Assembly (NCBI GenBank): GCA_016766635.1
Contig: CP068473.1
Coordinates: 853,279-917,278 of the forward strand
Origin: Candidatus Xiphinematobacter sp.
Lineage (GTDB): Bacteria; Verrucomicrobiota; Verrucomicrobiia; Chthoniobacterales; Xiphinematobacteraceae
Direction: 5' to 3'
DNA: 64,000 nt
Shown: in pieces, positions 9,174 through 18,328 of the stretch
How positions within the stretch are numbered: position 1 is the first letter of the stretch
How the letters are laid out: each line of letters starts with the position of its first letter
The notes under the pieces: generated by a model
Database searches by the model: none
The model's input: only the letters and a program-made list of their open reading frames with translations
Told to the model about the DNA's origin: nothing
Position numbers and translations under genes: made by a program

Positions 9174-10344
9174 CATTCATGGATATTTTGGTTCCTACGG
9201 GGGTAGATTTATTCCTGAAACGCTAGTGGATCCATTACAGAAACTGGAGATAGAGTACCAAAAAGTCCAGGGGGATCCCACTTTTTGGAGGGAGTGGAGG
9301 GATATTCTCCAAAATTTTTGCGGTCGCCCAACACCATTATACTTTGCAGAGAGGCTAACAGAGGAACTAGGTGGAGCTCGCGTCTATTTTAAGCGTGAAG
9401 ATTTGCTCCATACAGGCGCGCACAAGATTAACAATGCAGTAGGGCAAATTTTGCTGGCCAGGCGTATGGGTAAGCGCCGAGTCATTGCCGAAACTGGGGC
9501 AGGACAGCATGGTGTGGCTACGGCTGCTGCTGCTGCCCGATTTGGGATGGAATGCGCTGTTTACATGGGTTCAGTGGACATGCATCGTCAGGCACTCAAT
9601 GTAACTCGCATGCGTTTATTGGGGGCACAGGTAGTCCCTGTCTCAGTTGGTCAGGCCACCCTCAAGGAAGCAGTTAGTGAGGCAATGCGAGACTGGGTTG
9701 CAAATCCCAGGACAACGCACTACGTTTTGGGATCTGTATTGGGTGCTCACCCTTATCCATTAATAGTGAGGGACTTTCACCGTATTATTGGCGAGGAAGT
9801 ACGCCAGCAGATCCTTGCGTGTGAGAGGCGCTTACCTGATCTACTTGTTGCGTGTATAGGGGGTGGTAGTAATGCCATGGGCTTGTTTTACGCTTTTCTG
9901 CAGGACACATCCGTACAGCTGGTGGGAATTGAGGCAGGTGGGAGTGGAATACGACCTGGATGTCACGCAGCTCGTTTCCAAGGCGGGAGGGTCGGAATTC
10001 TCCAGGGAACCAAGACTTGGCTTCTTGCCGACCAAGATGGTCAGATCGAGCGGACACACTCTATCTCAGCAGGGCTAGATTATCCAGCAGTTGGCCCCGA
10101 ACACAGTCTACTTCATGAGATAGGACGAGTAGAATACAGCTATGCAACAGATGCTGAAGCACTGGAGGCCTTCCGGGTACTTAGTCGCTGTGAGGGAATT
10201 TTGCCTGCCCTAGAATCGGCCCACGCCATTGCTCACGTTCTCAAAATAGGCCCTACACTCCCCAGAGACAGAATCATCCTAGTTAACCTTTCTGGGCGAG
10301 GGGACAAAGACGTGGAGCAGGTTGCTAAAGGGCAAAAAGATTAA
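9139..10344 (+). CDS. trpB: Tryptophan synthase beta chain
   Basis: PLP enzyme joining indole and serine to make tryptophan. The 401 residues show the family start [15 protein letters not shown], the PLP lysine in [13 protein letters not shown], the [12 protein letters not shown] block, the phosphate-binding [12 protein letters not shown] and the C-terminal LSGRGDKDV. The ATG lies inside the end of mutY (35-bp overlap). The usual partner trpA is not downstream; a 247-bp non-coding stretch follows instead, and no other trp gene is in the window. The gene looks intact, so it is probably under selection, either with a distant TrpA or as a free indole-using enzyme. Confidence 0.96.
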   Translation: MTKVQSSPPSPDIHGYFGSYGGRFIPETLVDPLQKLEIEYQKVQGDPTFWREWRDILQNFCGRPTPLYFAERLTEELGGARVYFKREDLLHTGAHKINNAVGQILLARRMGKRRVIAETGAGQHGVATAAAAARFGMECAVYMGSVDMHRQALNVTRMRLLGAQVVPVSVGQATLKEAVSEAMRDWVANPRTTHYVLGSVLGAHPYPLIVRDFHRIIGEEVRQQILACERRLPDLLVACIGGGSNAMGLFYAFLQDTSVQLVGIEAGGSGIRPGCHAARFQGGRVGILQGTKTWLLADQDGQIERTHSISAGLDYPAVGPEHSLLHEIGRVEYSYATDAEALEAFRVLSRCEGILPALESAHAIAHVLKIGPTLPRDRIILVNLSGRGDKDVEQVAKGQKD

Positions 10345-10591
10345 TAGAGCACATGAGGCTCTTCTCCCCGGCCAGCAGTTAGAGGTTCCATAGAAAGTGA
10401 TAGATCTCCCAACATCGTTTCTGCCGTGACGGTTAACATACAAGTAACAGGATGGTCAGGTGCTAACCTAGGATAGGATAGACGGAAGATGACAGATCCT
10501 AGCAGGGCAGTAATCATATCTCACTGCAGTAGCTGCATCATCTTCCCTGCTGCCCCATGCACTTTTTTTACGCCAACATAGATCCCGCTAG

Positions 10592-11353
10592 TTGAGACTT
10601 ATTTCTTGGAACGTTAATGGAATTCGCTCTGTCCTTACGAAAGGGTTCCTCTCTTTTCTTGTGGAGAGTCGAGCTGCAGTTATATGTCTCCAAGAGGTGA
10701 GGGCATACCCTAGCCAAGTAGCAGATGTTTGTTGGCCCACTGGGTGGCATTTTTTTTGGAATCCCGCTAGTCGGTGTGGGTACGCTGGAACACTGCTCAT
10801 GACGCGGCAGCTACCATTGCTGGTCACTACTGGTGTAGGGATAGCTCAACATGATAATGAAGGACGTGTTATCTCTGCTGAATTTCCGGGTTTTTACCTT
10901 GTTAATGTCTACACTCCTAACTCTGGGAGGAAGCTAGCTCGCTTAGATTATCGCATTCAGGAATGGACTCCCGCTTTTCTTGGGCATCTCCTTCGCCTGG
11001 CTAAAAAAAAGCCTGTCATTTTCTGTGGAGATATGAATGTTGCCCACCACAGAATCGACCTAGCACGGCCGCGGGAGCACACGCGACATGCCGGATTTAC
11101 TGCCGAAGAGAGAGCGGCTTTCTCGAAAATTCTTGATGCTGGATTTCTCGACACCTTTCGGATATTGCACACTGAAGGTGGGAATTACACTTGGTGGAGC
11201 TACCAAAAATCCTCTCGGGCACGGAATATAGGATGGAGAATTGACTATTTTTGTGTTGCAGCCTCTCTACGAGAATCGCTCTGTGATGCTTTTATCTGGC
11301 CGTCTATCTCTGGTTCAGATCACTGCCCAGTTGGGATCGAAATTGCTGTATAG
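10592..11353 (+). CDS. xth: Exodeoxyribonuclease III (AP endonuclease)
   Basis: Cuts DNA at abasic sites and trims 3' ends in base-excision repair, acting after glycosylases such as MutY and UDG. The 253 residues have ISWNVNGIR at the N-terminus, the metal-binding Glu in CLQEVRA, NVYTPNSG, the catalytic CGDMNVAH and the C-terminal WRIDYF and GSDHCPV motifs of the EEP superfamily. The start is a TTG at 10592; it gives the exact family N-terminus MRLISWNVNG and there is no nearby in-frame ATG. It stands alone between two non-coding gaps of 247 and about 190 bp. Confidence 0.94.
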   Translation: MRLISWNVNGIRSVLTKGFLSFLVESRAAVICLQEVRAYPSQVADVCWPTGWHFFWNPASRCGYAGTLLMTRQLPLLVTTGVGIAQHDNEGRVISAEFPGFYLVNVYTPNSGRKLARLDYRIQEWTPAFLGHLLRLAKKKPVIFCGDMNVAHHRIDLARPREHTRHAGFTAEERAAFSKILDAGFLDTFRILHTEGGNYTWWSYQKSSRARNIGWRIDYFCVAASLRESLCDAFIWPSISGSDHCPVGIEIAV

Positions 11354-11423
11354 AAACCAGGTTGCGACTGACTGCTAGCTGAGTATTGTAGTTGAAGATC
11401 CAGTCGTGAGAGGCATTGTAAGA

Positions 11424-11443
11424 ATGCCCCTAGCAAGGGGCAT
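11424..11443 (+). terminator. GC-rich hairpin after xth
   Basis: ATGCCCC (11424-11430) pairs perfectly with GGGGCAT (11437-11443) around the loop TAGCAA, 70 bp after the xth stop. A T-rich patch (ATTTTG) follows some 12 bases on, but there is no immediate T run. Confidence 0.35.
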
Positions 11444-11542
11444 AGATGGTGCAAATTTTGCCCCCATTTTCGAAAGCAGCCTGTGGATATCCTCTGCTGC
11501 GCGCTTGACAAGTCACTCAGAAATCAAGCTTACTGGCTGCGT

Positions 11543-11911
11543 ATGCCAGTTCTAACCGTGTGTTTTGGATTGCTGTTGGGCATTCTGGGAATTGCCGGGT
11601 TTGTAGGAACGGGGTGTAGGGCGCCCACTGCTTTGGTTCCGGCCTCTTTTGGAATACCCATCCTACTTCTGGGTATGGTCGCTGCTTGCAGCGCTGGCAG
11701 GAGGAAAATGGCTATGCATTGGGCGATGGGAATAGCTCTTGCGGGGGTAGTTGGTGCCCTGGGGCGTGCTTTGCCGAATATTTCCAGAGTGTCCGTGCTA
11801 GAGGGTGGACGTCTGGTGGCCTTTTGGATGCAAATCGTAATGGCAGCATTGTGCATTGCCTTTCTGGGCTGCTGCGTAAGATCGTTCGTAAATGCCCGCA
11901 GGAAATCTTGA
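11543..11911 (+). CDS. Small conserved-type membrane protein
   Basis: The 122-residue product has about four hydrophobic segments (roughly residues 4-22, 30-48, 57-76 and 90-112), with short polar links such as AGRRKMAMHWAM. It resembles, from memory, a short hypothetical membrane protein seen in Verrucomicrobia and Planctomycetes with motifs like GTGxxxPTALxPxxFG and LGALGR. I know of no function. The frame is open from 11483 through a GTG, but the ATG at 11543 puts the first membrane segment at the N-terminus. A cytochrome c gene follows after 284 bp. Confidence 0.6.
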   Translation: MPVLTVCFGLLLGILGIAGFVGTGCRAPTALVPASFGIPILLLGMVAACSAGRRKMAMHWAMGIALAGVVGALGRALPNISRVSVLEGGRLVAFWMQIVMAALCIAFLGCCVRSFVNARRKS

Positions 11912-12195
11912 GATTTTTTCACGAAAGGTTAGGGAATAAGGGAAGATCGAAGGTTCTTCCTGCTGTCGTTAGCGGGGGCAGGGTAGAGGAGGGCAAAGCA
12001 TGGTGGAGCCCGTGCCGCGTTGCTCGCCGTGCAGCGCTTTGCCTCCGATGTGGTGCCTGTTTTTTGCTGGCTCTCCCAGGTGAGGGGCGATAAGGAGACG
12101 GAGCGGTGTATGCGTGACTATCTTCTACCCTAGAGAAGAGGGGTTGTGCTCTGAATTGCGTGTGTCTCGGGGGAGTTCTGGCCCTCCGCGTCCGT

Positions 12196-12789
12196 ATGGT
12201 CTATCTATTTAGGAACCCATTCTTCCAGCTGGCTAGTGGGGTGGTGCTGGTGATAGCATCGGCACTTCTCTTTGCCAATGCTACTAGGTGGCATACCGGT
12301 GTCTCTAGTGCCTCTTTACACAGCAGGAATCCCGAGAAGGGCAAACTAGGCCGCCACATTTTCAAAAAAAATTGCTTGATCTGCCATCAAGCTAGCGGAT
12401 TGGGGACACCTTTCCTGTATCCACCCTTAGCCAAAAGTGAGTGGGTTCTTGCGCAAGATTCCCATTCTAAGGAAGATCTCATCTTAATCCTCCTCCATGG
12501 ACTACAGGGGCCTATTAAAGTGCGGGGTACTATTTATAATGGATACATGTCCGGGTGGAGTCACTTGTCTGATAGTGAGATCGCGGCTGTCCTCTCCTAC
12601 ATCCGTACAGAATGGGGTAATTTAGCTGTGCCCATTACCTCACAGAAGGTAGCAATAATCCGAAAGAGTGTGCTGCGCACTCAACCTTGGACATGGAATG
12701 AACTATACAGGGTCAGCCGATTCCATCAAGAGGGTGAAAGACGCAATGCAAACAACGAAAAGAAAGGGACGTGGGAACGCCGGGATTAG
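12196..12789 (+). CDS. Membrane-anchored mono-haem cytochrome c
   Basis: Probably carries electrons at the outer face of the inner membrane. The 197-residue protein has an N-terminal hydrophobic anchor (residues about 8-28). One class I haem-binding motif, CLICH, follows in FKKNCLICHQASGLGTPFLYPPLA, with a candidate axial Met in GYMSGWSHLSDSEIAAVLSYIRTEWGN, the usual MPxxxxLSDxEIAxVxxYI pattern. A C-terminal tail of about 60 polar residues has no clear domain. The ATG at 12196 was preferred to the open frame from 12160 because it leads directly into the anchor. The neighbouring haem A and copper-chaperone genes at 13.4-16.4 kb suggest service to cytochrome oxidase. Confidence 0.8.
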   Translation: MVYLFRNPFFQLASGVVLVIASALLFANATRWHTGVSSASLHSRNPEKGKLGRHIFKKNCLICHQASGLGTPFLYPPLAKSEWVLAQDSHSKEDLILILLHGLQGPIKVRGTIYNGYMSGWSHLSDSEIAAVLSYIRTEWGNLAVPITSQKVAIIRKSVLRTQPWTWNELYRVSRFHQEGERRNANNEKKGTWERRD

Positions 12790-13236
12790 TGAAGGATTAA
12801 CCTTTTTCTCCTCCCCAGACTTCGATTCAGCGCTCATTTGCGCTCACTTCTTGCTTCTTCACTCACATAAAGGAAAAACAGGCATGGCAGGCAATACCAC
12901 TCTCTTATAGCCACAAGCTGACCCAGGCCGCTATTGCCCCCGTCGACCATCACTGATGCCTGAGTCAGGGAACTAATCAGGCCCCTGAGGAATTTTATTT
13001 TTCGTAGGGCATTACCAAACGCCGCTTGGCAAATGTCTGTTGGCAAAATGCTTCTCCTGAGGCTGCTTGAATGACTAGCCTAGAGAGTTCTATCGCTGAG
13101 TGAGTAATTCCCGATTTTCCAAAGAGGGCCACTTTTTCTGGTCCGGAGCCTTTCGAGAGCACCATTGAGGGATAAAAACTACATAAAAATAAAAGCACAG
13201 AACACACGCCACCACGATCTATTTTGCTGAAGCAGT
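12790..13236. other. Gene-free stretch before tRNA-Val
   Basis: 447 bp between cytochrome c and tRNA-Val. A minus-strand ORF (12995-13336) runs across it, but its N-terminal third is just a translation of the tRNA. The rest (with SGPEKVALFGKSG and EAFCQQTFAKRR) could be a gene remnant, but I cannot place it. Confidence 0.5.
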
Positions 13237-13308
13237 TGCGCGGTACAGGACTCGAACCTGTGACCACTACCGTGTCAAGGTAGCACTCTACCACTGAGCT
13301 AACCGCGC
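13237..13308 (-). tRNA. tRNA-Val (GAC)
   Basis: The minus strand folds into a full cloverleaf: acceptor GCGCGGT with ACCGCGC, a D arm with AGCTCAGTGGTAGAG, the anticodon stem CTACC/GGTAG around loop TTGACAC giving anticodon GAC, and the T arm ACAGGTTCGAGTCCTGT. The discriminator base is A. CCA is not encoded and must be added by the nucleotidyltransferase. Confidence 0.95.
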
Positions 13309-13413
13309 TTTTTACTAAAAACCATGCAATGGCCAATTAAACTGTGTCGCTCATAGTTGATTAATAGGCCTTGCGGTATGCAGAAAGAAGGGGAGGCAAG
13401 CACCTACGGTAGA

Positions 13414-13848
13414 CTAAAATTCTCTGTAGGGCAACCATCGGTAGAGTATCACATAAACAAGAACACCAGTTACGGAAACGTACAGCCAGATTGGCAAAGT
13501 CCACTTAGCAATGCGACGGTGCTTATCAAAGCGAGAATAAATTGCTGGCATTAGTGTTAGAATAACCAACGGAGGGACACTAAATGCTAGTGCCACGTGA
13601 GAAGTCAGTAAGGCGAAATAGGTAGGCCGCATGATTCCTGTAGCAGTAAAACGTGTGATTGCTTGTGTATTAAAGTGGTAAATAAGATAGGAAATAAGAA
13701 ATACGGTAGAAGTAACAGTAGCCATAAGCATACTGATTACGTGTAATTTCTTGCGTTTGAGATAGATGAACAACCACCCCACTATAACAAATATACCACT
13801 AATAAGGTTAAGAAGAGCATTAATAGCAGGTAGTTTCTGAATATTCAC
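13414..13848 (-). CDS. DUF420 membrane protein (CtaM/YozB-like)
   Basis: The 144-residue protein has four predicted membrane helices and fits the DUF420 family, which begins LPAINALLNLISGIFVIVGW and has histidines in LISYLIYHF, LLTSHVALAF and HRRIAKWTLP. In Bacillus the member YozB/CtaM is needed for haem-copper oxidase maturation. It starts 4 bp after the stop of the SCO gene, so the two are translated from one message. This is the last gene of the ctaA-ctaB-sco-DUF420 set, which supports an assembly role. The assignment rests on motif memory and context. Confidence 0.8.
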   Translation of the reverse strand: MNIQKLPAINALLNLISGIFVIVGWLFIYLKRKKLHVISMLMATVTSTVFLISYLIYHFNTQAITRFTATGIMRPTYFALLTSHVALAFSVPPLVILTLMPAIYSRFDKHRRIAKWTLPIWLYVSVTGVLVYVILYRWLPYREF

Positions 13849-13852
13849 GGAA

Positions 13853-14476
13853 TTAGTTTATAGCGAATTCTTGCTCCAATCCGCAGATATCCTTGATAAC
13901 TTGAGTAATTACCTCTGGATTCATGCTATTATGGATAGCACGAATGTGTCCGTGAGGATCAATAAGGACCAACTGGGTAGAGTGGATAGGTAGTCCTAGC
14001 CTGGAATTGTGACCAACAGCCTGGTACATACCATTTACCACAAGTGCCTCTACTTTTGCCCTCGGGCCAGTGAGAAAGAGCCACCTTTTGGAATCCGCAC
14101 GAAAACTCTCTGCATATCTGGATAGGATCGTTGGTGTATCGTAGTCTGGATCTACTGTAATACTCACTAATTTTGCTCGATTCCTCTCTCTGAGCATCTT
14201 GCCCAGTTTAGCCATACGAGTGGTGATAGTTGGACACGGTCCCTGGCAACGCGTGAAGATGAAGGCTGCAACCCAAATATCCCCCCTTAAGTCCTTTAGA
14301 GTAACCATCTTTCCTTCCTGGTTGAAAAGCTGAAACTCTGGTACACTCCCATAGTCCTGCAGGACTTTCCTCCGGCTGGAAAGAAGAGCGTAACGCATAC
14401 CCACGAAGGTTATCCCTACAATAATTAGCGACCAGAAGAGGTGAGAAAATTTGTGGGATATAGCAACACTTTTCAT
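13853..14476 (-). CDS. SCO1/SenC copper chaperone
   Basis: Delivers copper to the CuA centre of cytochrome c oxidase, outside the inner membrane. The 207-residue protein has one N-terminal membrane anchor (about residues 13-33) and a thioredoxin-like domain. It carries the metal-binding pair in TRCQGPCPT (CxxxC) and the later histidine in GLPIHSTQLVLIDPHG, plus the family SITVDPDYDTP. ATG 14476 was chosen over the longer frame at 14515 because it starts just before the anchor. It follows ctaB by 74 bp and is almost joined to the DUF420 gene. Confidence 0.9.
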   Translation of the reverse strand: MKSVAISHKFSHLFWSLIIVGITFVGMRYALLSSRRKVLQDYGSVPEFQLFNQEGKMVTLKDLRGDIWVAAFIFTRCQGPCPTITTRMAKLGKMLRERNRAKLVSITVDPDYDTPTILSRYAESFRADSKRWLFLTGPRAKVEALVVNGMYQAVGHNSRLGLPIHSTQLVLIDPHGHIRAIHNSMNPEVITQVIKDICGLEQEFAIN

Positions 14477-14550
14477 TGAATGACAAAGTCTGCCAAAGTC
14501 TAGTGGTGAGACCAAAATTTGCTAGCTTCGATTATCCTCTTAGGAGGATC

Positions 14551-15444
14551 TTATCTTTTTGTAGCCAGTAAGGCCCCGAGAAGTAATGGGAGGTAGAGGA
14601 TAGAGGAAAGAAAAAGAGCACGGGCGTTAGCATGGGAGCGCTTCTGCGTGAATCTCGATGCTTGGAAAACTAGCCAACTGCCTAGAGGCAACGCAAGAAG
14701 GAGGTAAAATATGGTGTTGAGTCCAGCTGCAACAGGGAGAAGTGAGACTACCAAGAGAAGGATGGCATAAACCAGCGCCTGAAAAGAAGTAGCTACCCCG
14801 GAGCTATCTTTCTTGGATAACATGACAAATCCTGCTCTGGTATACTGGTTGCGGTATGTCCAGGCTAAAGCGAGAAAATGAGGTACCTGCCAGAGCCACA
14901 ATATGGCAAAGAGGAAACATCCTTCTATTCCAACTCGTCCCTGTGCTGCTGTGCAGCCGATTAGAGGGGGCAACGCCCCAGACACGGCTCCCACCAGAGT
15001 GTTTAAAGAAGTAGTTCTCTTTAGCGGAGTATAAAGAAGAAGGTAGCTGGCTACGGTAAAAACTGCGAAAGCCGCACTTAGTCTATTTACAAGTAAGAGT
15101 AGAATGACGATGCCAGCAAGAGAAAATAAAATCCCTCCAGCAAGAACCCCAGAAGGGTGGAACCGCCCTCCCGGTAGCGGTCGATTACGAGTACGTTCCA
15201 TGCAGGCATCCCATTCTCGCTCCCACCATTGATTTAACGCGGCGACTCCGCCAGCGCTTAGCGCGGTACCAACAAGTGTAATGAGCAGCGTTCTATAGGG
15301 CAATGCAACGTCATGCCTCCCCATCAGAAATCCAACGAGGGTGGTAAGGAGAACTAAAAGGCACAGGCGGGTCTTGACTAGTAAACTAAAGTCATAGGCA
15401 AGCTCCCGCCATTTTGCTAAACCGATGAGGCTGGATTGCAACAT
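14551..15444 (-). CDS. ctaB: Protoheme IX farnesyltransferase (haem O synthase)
   Basis: Adds a farnesyl group to haem B, making haem O for terminal oxidases. The 297-residue protein has about eight membrane helices and the prenyltransferase signature around LNQWWEREWDACMERTRNRPLP, with the second polar loop YTPLKRTTSLNTLVGAVSGALPP. The first aspartate of the more common NDYxDRDxD form is replaced here (NQWWEREWD), a variation that I believe occurs in part of the family. It lies 22 bp after ctaA on the same strand, so haem B to O to A conversion is encoded in order. Confidence 0.92.
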   Translation of the reverse strand: MLQSSLIGLAKWRELAYDFSLLVKTRLCLLVLLTTLVGFLMGRHDVALPYRTLLITLVGTALSAGGVAALNQWWEREWDACMERTRNRPLPGGRFHPSGVLAGGILFSLAGIVILLLLVNRLSAAFAVFTVASYLLLYTPLKRTTSLNTLVGAVSGALPPLIGCTAAQGRVGIEGCFLFAILWLWQVPHFLALAWTYRNQYTRAGFVMLSKKDSSGVATSFQALVYAILLLVVSLLPVAAGLNTIFYLLLALPLGSWLVFQASRFTQKRSHANARALFLSSILYLPLLLGALLATKR

Positions 15445-15466
15445 GCGTCAGAACTGGCCGAGCGAC

Positions 15467-16426
15467 TCAAGGGGAACTATCGTGGGCACAGAATAACCGA
15501 AACGTTAATTGTACTCCTAGAAAAAAGGCTAGCGCCCCAACGCTCACATGCGCGGTGGCAACATCCGCTGCCTTGTTTGACCAGATTGTCCACATCCCAA
15601 GCCCTATTTGGATAGCAACTAAAAGCGCCCAAACTTTCCCCCATCGGTTAATCGGATAGGTATAGCGGGCTAGCCACGCAAACGCGACCACTCCTGCAAA
15701 CGTGAGGGTGGCAAGGGCTCGATGTACCATCTGAAGGGCAATCTGAGTTGCACTAGTAGCTGCTTGTCCCTGCAACGCACGTAAATCATTAATCTGAGCA
15801 ATGGAAACGGAATCCAGTGGCGGCCACCACCTTCCATAGGCGGTGGGGAAGTCCGGAATGGAGAGCCCAGTGTGGGCGTGGCGCATACTGGCAGCTACCA
15901 TCAGCTGGGTGAAAATTACTCCGGTCACTATCATAGCCACCCACTTCAGTTCCTTGAAGATGCAGAAGCTAGTATACTCTCCAGAGAGAAATGAGGCACT
16001 TGTCACTACTGCTAGGATGCCCAGGAGACTTAAGAAAGATTGTGCAACCGTCCCATGAAAAATACCCATTAAGTTCGCATTGAGGGTGACTCGAAGCCCT
16101 CCCAAAATTCCTTGAAAAATTACACTGACACAGGCCAAAATGGCCATAACGCGGACCCAGCGACGCCTTTCCACGGCTAGAACACAAGCTGTTAACAGAA
16201 GGGTAAGCAGTCCAACTGCCGAGGCGAAAAGCCGATGGGTGTGTTCGTATAGTATCCCTCCTGTCCATCGAGAGATAGGAAATAAGAACATGTTGTATCC
16301 GTAAGTGGTCGGCCAATCTGGGACGGACATTCCTGCACTTTTAGAAGTCACTAGGCCCCCGCTGCAAATCAGCACAAAAGTACAGACCGTTGCTATAACT
16401 ATAAGGAGGTGCAAACAGCGATTCAT
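15467..16426 (-). CDS. ctaA: Haem A synthase (COX15/CtaA)
   Basis: Oxidises the methyl group of haem O to give haem A. The 319-residue protein has eight membrane helices in two four-helix halves. Each half carries paired histidines: YEHTHRLFAS and IFHGTVAQ in the first, MVHRALATL and VATAHVSVGA in the second. It also has the duplicated GxSxPDxPTxYG motif (MSVPDWPTTYGYN and LSIPDFPTAYGRWWPP). It heads the assembly operon. The upstream 1-kb gap has no gene, and I cannot assign a promoter. The oxidase subunits themselves are not in the window. Confidence 0.93.
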   Translation of the reverse strand: MNRCLHLLIVIATVCTFVLICSGGLVTSKSAGMSVPDWPTTYGYNMFLFPISRWTGGILYEHTHRLFASAVGLLTLLLTACVLAVERRRWVRVMAILACVSVIFQGILGGLRVTLNANLMGIFHGTVAQSFLSLLGILAVVTSASFLSGEYTSFCIFKELKWVAMIVTGVIFTQLMVAASMRHAHTGLSIPDFPTAYGRWWPPLDSVSIAQINDLRALQGQAATSATQIALQMVHRALATLTFAGVVAFAWLARYTYPINRWGKVWALLVAIQIGLGMWTIWSNKAADVATAHVSVGALAFFLGVQLTFRLFCAHDSSP

Positions 16427-17431
16427 TGAGGAATGCTAAGCTCCATCTATCATAATACAATAGCTTCTGCGTAGGGGCTTCGCTAGGAGAACTCCCTTCG
16501 CAAATAGAGGGCACACACGTACTGCGGGAGCTGGTATATGTTTCCACGTGCGCTGCGACGACGCCACAGCAAAGCCACAGGACTAGTCTAACGAAAAAAA
16601 TGGTTGCTGCAATTTTCGTCTAGAGCCGATGTTACCGTCCCCCTGGAGTTAAATCAGAGTTGTTGCACCACAGTGGACAATCGCTTCCTGACAACAAGCG
16701 AATTGTAAAAAATTGAGGCTGGATTTCCTTGCTTCTAGGCAAGATCAACCCTAAATGCAGTGGAATGGGTTTTGTCACCGCGTTCCCCCAAGGCTAGCCT
16801 AGAGAGGTAAGACTCTAGTCGTCTTGGATGCTTCTCCAGTTGAAGTCCGACAAGGACCTGTAAATAGCCTTTGGGAAAACGAATCCTGGAATCGTAGAAT
16901 AGGGGGCATTACACTACAATGGTGGCTGGTGGGCCCTGGTCAGACCTCTGAGGGTGAGTCTTTTAGTTGATAATCCTCCCTTTCCTCCTTGCAATGCTGT
17001 AGCTTGCTCTACAGCTTTCATCGAAAATGGGGAGAGCCTCGAACTGCGGCTTTAATGCGATTGCCCGTTCCGATTGTCTACAAGAGTATAAGCCCATCCA
17101 TTTTAGCAGGTTCCACGACGCATACGGTACATCAATCGCAAATTACCACCGGCGAGGCTGGTTGGGACGGCGACATTTTTCTGGATAGCAGAATGATACT
17201 CAATAGGCCGAGAGCGGATCTTCTCTAGCCCTAAATCCTTGCTCGGGTGCCACACCCCTCCGGGAAGCTCTGAGCGCCGCCCACCCATCCCATTGGGGGG
17301 GCTTACGACGGGACTTAACAAGCTTTCCTTTCTCTATGCTACCAGTTTTGTTCAAATTTGATTTAGGTAACTCCCTAGGCAGCCTCTATTAATTAATTGT
17401 TAATGACCAAAGAAAGAAACTACAGAGAGCA
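16427..17431. other. 1-kb gene-free stretch
   Basis: No intact gene or RNA was recognised. A minus-strand open piece (17103-17321, with LEKIRSRPIEYHSAIQKN) has a protein-like composition and may be a relic, but I cannot match it to a family. The stretch separates divergent ctaA and the folP paralogue, so it must carry both promoters. Confidence 0.5.
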
Positions 17432-18328
17432 GTGAGCAGTGGAATGGAAAAGGAGCGTTTACTTGAGGCGCGAGGAGTTAAGATTTGCTGGAGTGGGTGT
17501 CCGTTGGTCATGGGCATAGTCAATTTAAGTAGTGACTCATTCTCTGGTGATGGCCTACCTGAACTTACCTTGGCGCTCCGCCGTGCCCAGAAAATAGTCG
17601 CCCAAGGAGCAGATATTGTGGATGTTGGTGCGGAGAGCGCTCGCACCAATCGGGCTCCGATTAGTGAAAGGGAGGAGATTCGAAGAATAGTCCCCTTTGT
17701 AGAAAGCTTTACCGCCATTGCAGCCAATGTGCGCCCCCGACCACCCCTTTTATCCATCAATACCTGGCGTCCTAATGTAGCACGGGCCACTTTGAACTAT
17801 GGAGGACATATTCTCAATGATATAGGTGGCCTCATTACTGGAGAGAGTGCGTCTATTTGTGCTGCAACTGGGGCAGCACTAGTAATCATGCATTCTAAGG
17901 GAGCACCAAAAATTGCTCAGAGAGATATTCACTATTCTGATATTATGAGTACTCTGCGGGATTTTTTTCTAGAAAAAGTCTGCATAGCTGAGCGGTCAGG
18001 TGTTAAACGGGAGAGTCTACTTCTGGACCCCGGAATTGACTTTGCAAAGCAGAGGAGGGCCAGTTTGACCATCTACCAAAAGCTGAGAATGCTTAGCAGC
18101 CTTCTCCCCTTCCCACTATTACTTCCGGTATCTCGCAAGAGTGTTATCGGAGAAGTTCTAGGCCTTAGTAAGGCATACCGGCGGGATGCTGGCACAGTTT
18201 CTTGCATGGTAGCCGGCCTGCTAAGGGGAGCTGCTATTTTCCGAGTTCATAATGTAAGAGCTGCAGTCCACACCATCCGGACTGTCTATCCTATGCTAGC
18301 TTTGAATGTCAAGGATAGCTGCCCATAG
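17432..18328 (+). CDS. Divergent dihydropteroate synthase paralogue
   Basis: Fold and motif order are those of FolP, the pterin-binding TIM-barrel enzyme of folate synthesis: GIVNLSSDSFS, GADIVDVGAES, LNDIGG, the LDPG motif, SRKS and RVH. But several ligand-site residues differ from the second copy at 33055: the usual SIDT is SINT (the pterin-contacting Asp becomes Asn), GGESTRPG is GAESARTN, and DPGxGFGK is DPGIDFAK. The Lys of SRKS and the Arg/His of RVH are kept. The 298-residue length is normal and the frame is intact. Start could be GTG 17432 or ATG 17444. It stands alone between two large gaps. It may be a specialised or non-catalytic paralogue; the true activity is unknown. Confidence 0.75.
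   Translation: MSSGMEKERLLEARGVKICWSGCPLVMGIVNLSSDSFSGDGLPELTLALRRAQKIVAQGADIVDVGAESARTNRAPISEREEIRRIVPFVESFTAIAANVRPRPPLLSINTWRPNVARATLNYGGHILNDIGGLITGESASICAATGAALVIMHSKGAPKIAQRDIHYSDIMSTLRDFFLEKVCIAERSGVKRESLLLDPGIDFAKQRRASLTIYQKLRMLSSLLPFPLLLPVSRKSVIGEVLGLSKAYRRDAGTVSCMVAGLLRGAAIFRVHNVRAAVHTIRTVYPMLALNVKDSCP

Noticed and set aside
12995..13336. Minus-strand ORF of 113 codons
   Set aside because: Its N-terminal part is tRNA-Val read as protein; the rest was not recognised and has no start of its own that I trust.
17103..17321. Minus-strand ORF of 72 codons resembling a protein fragment
   Set aside because: Composition is protein-like but no family could be assigned; mentioned only as a possible relic.
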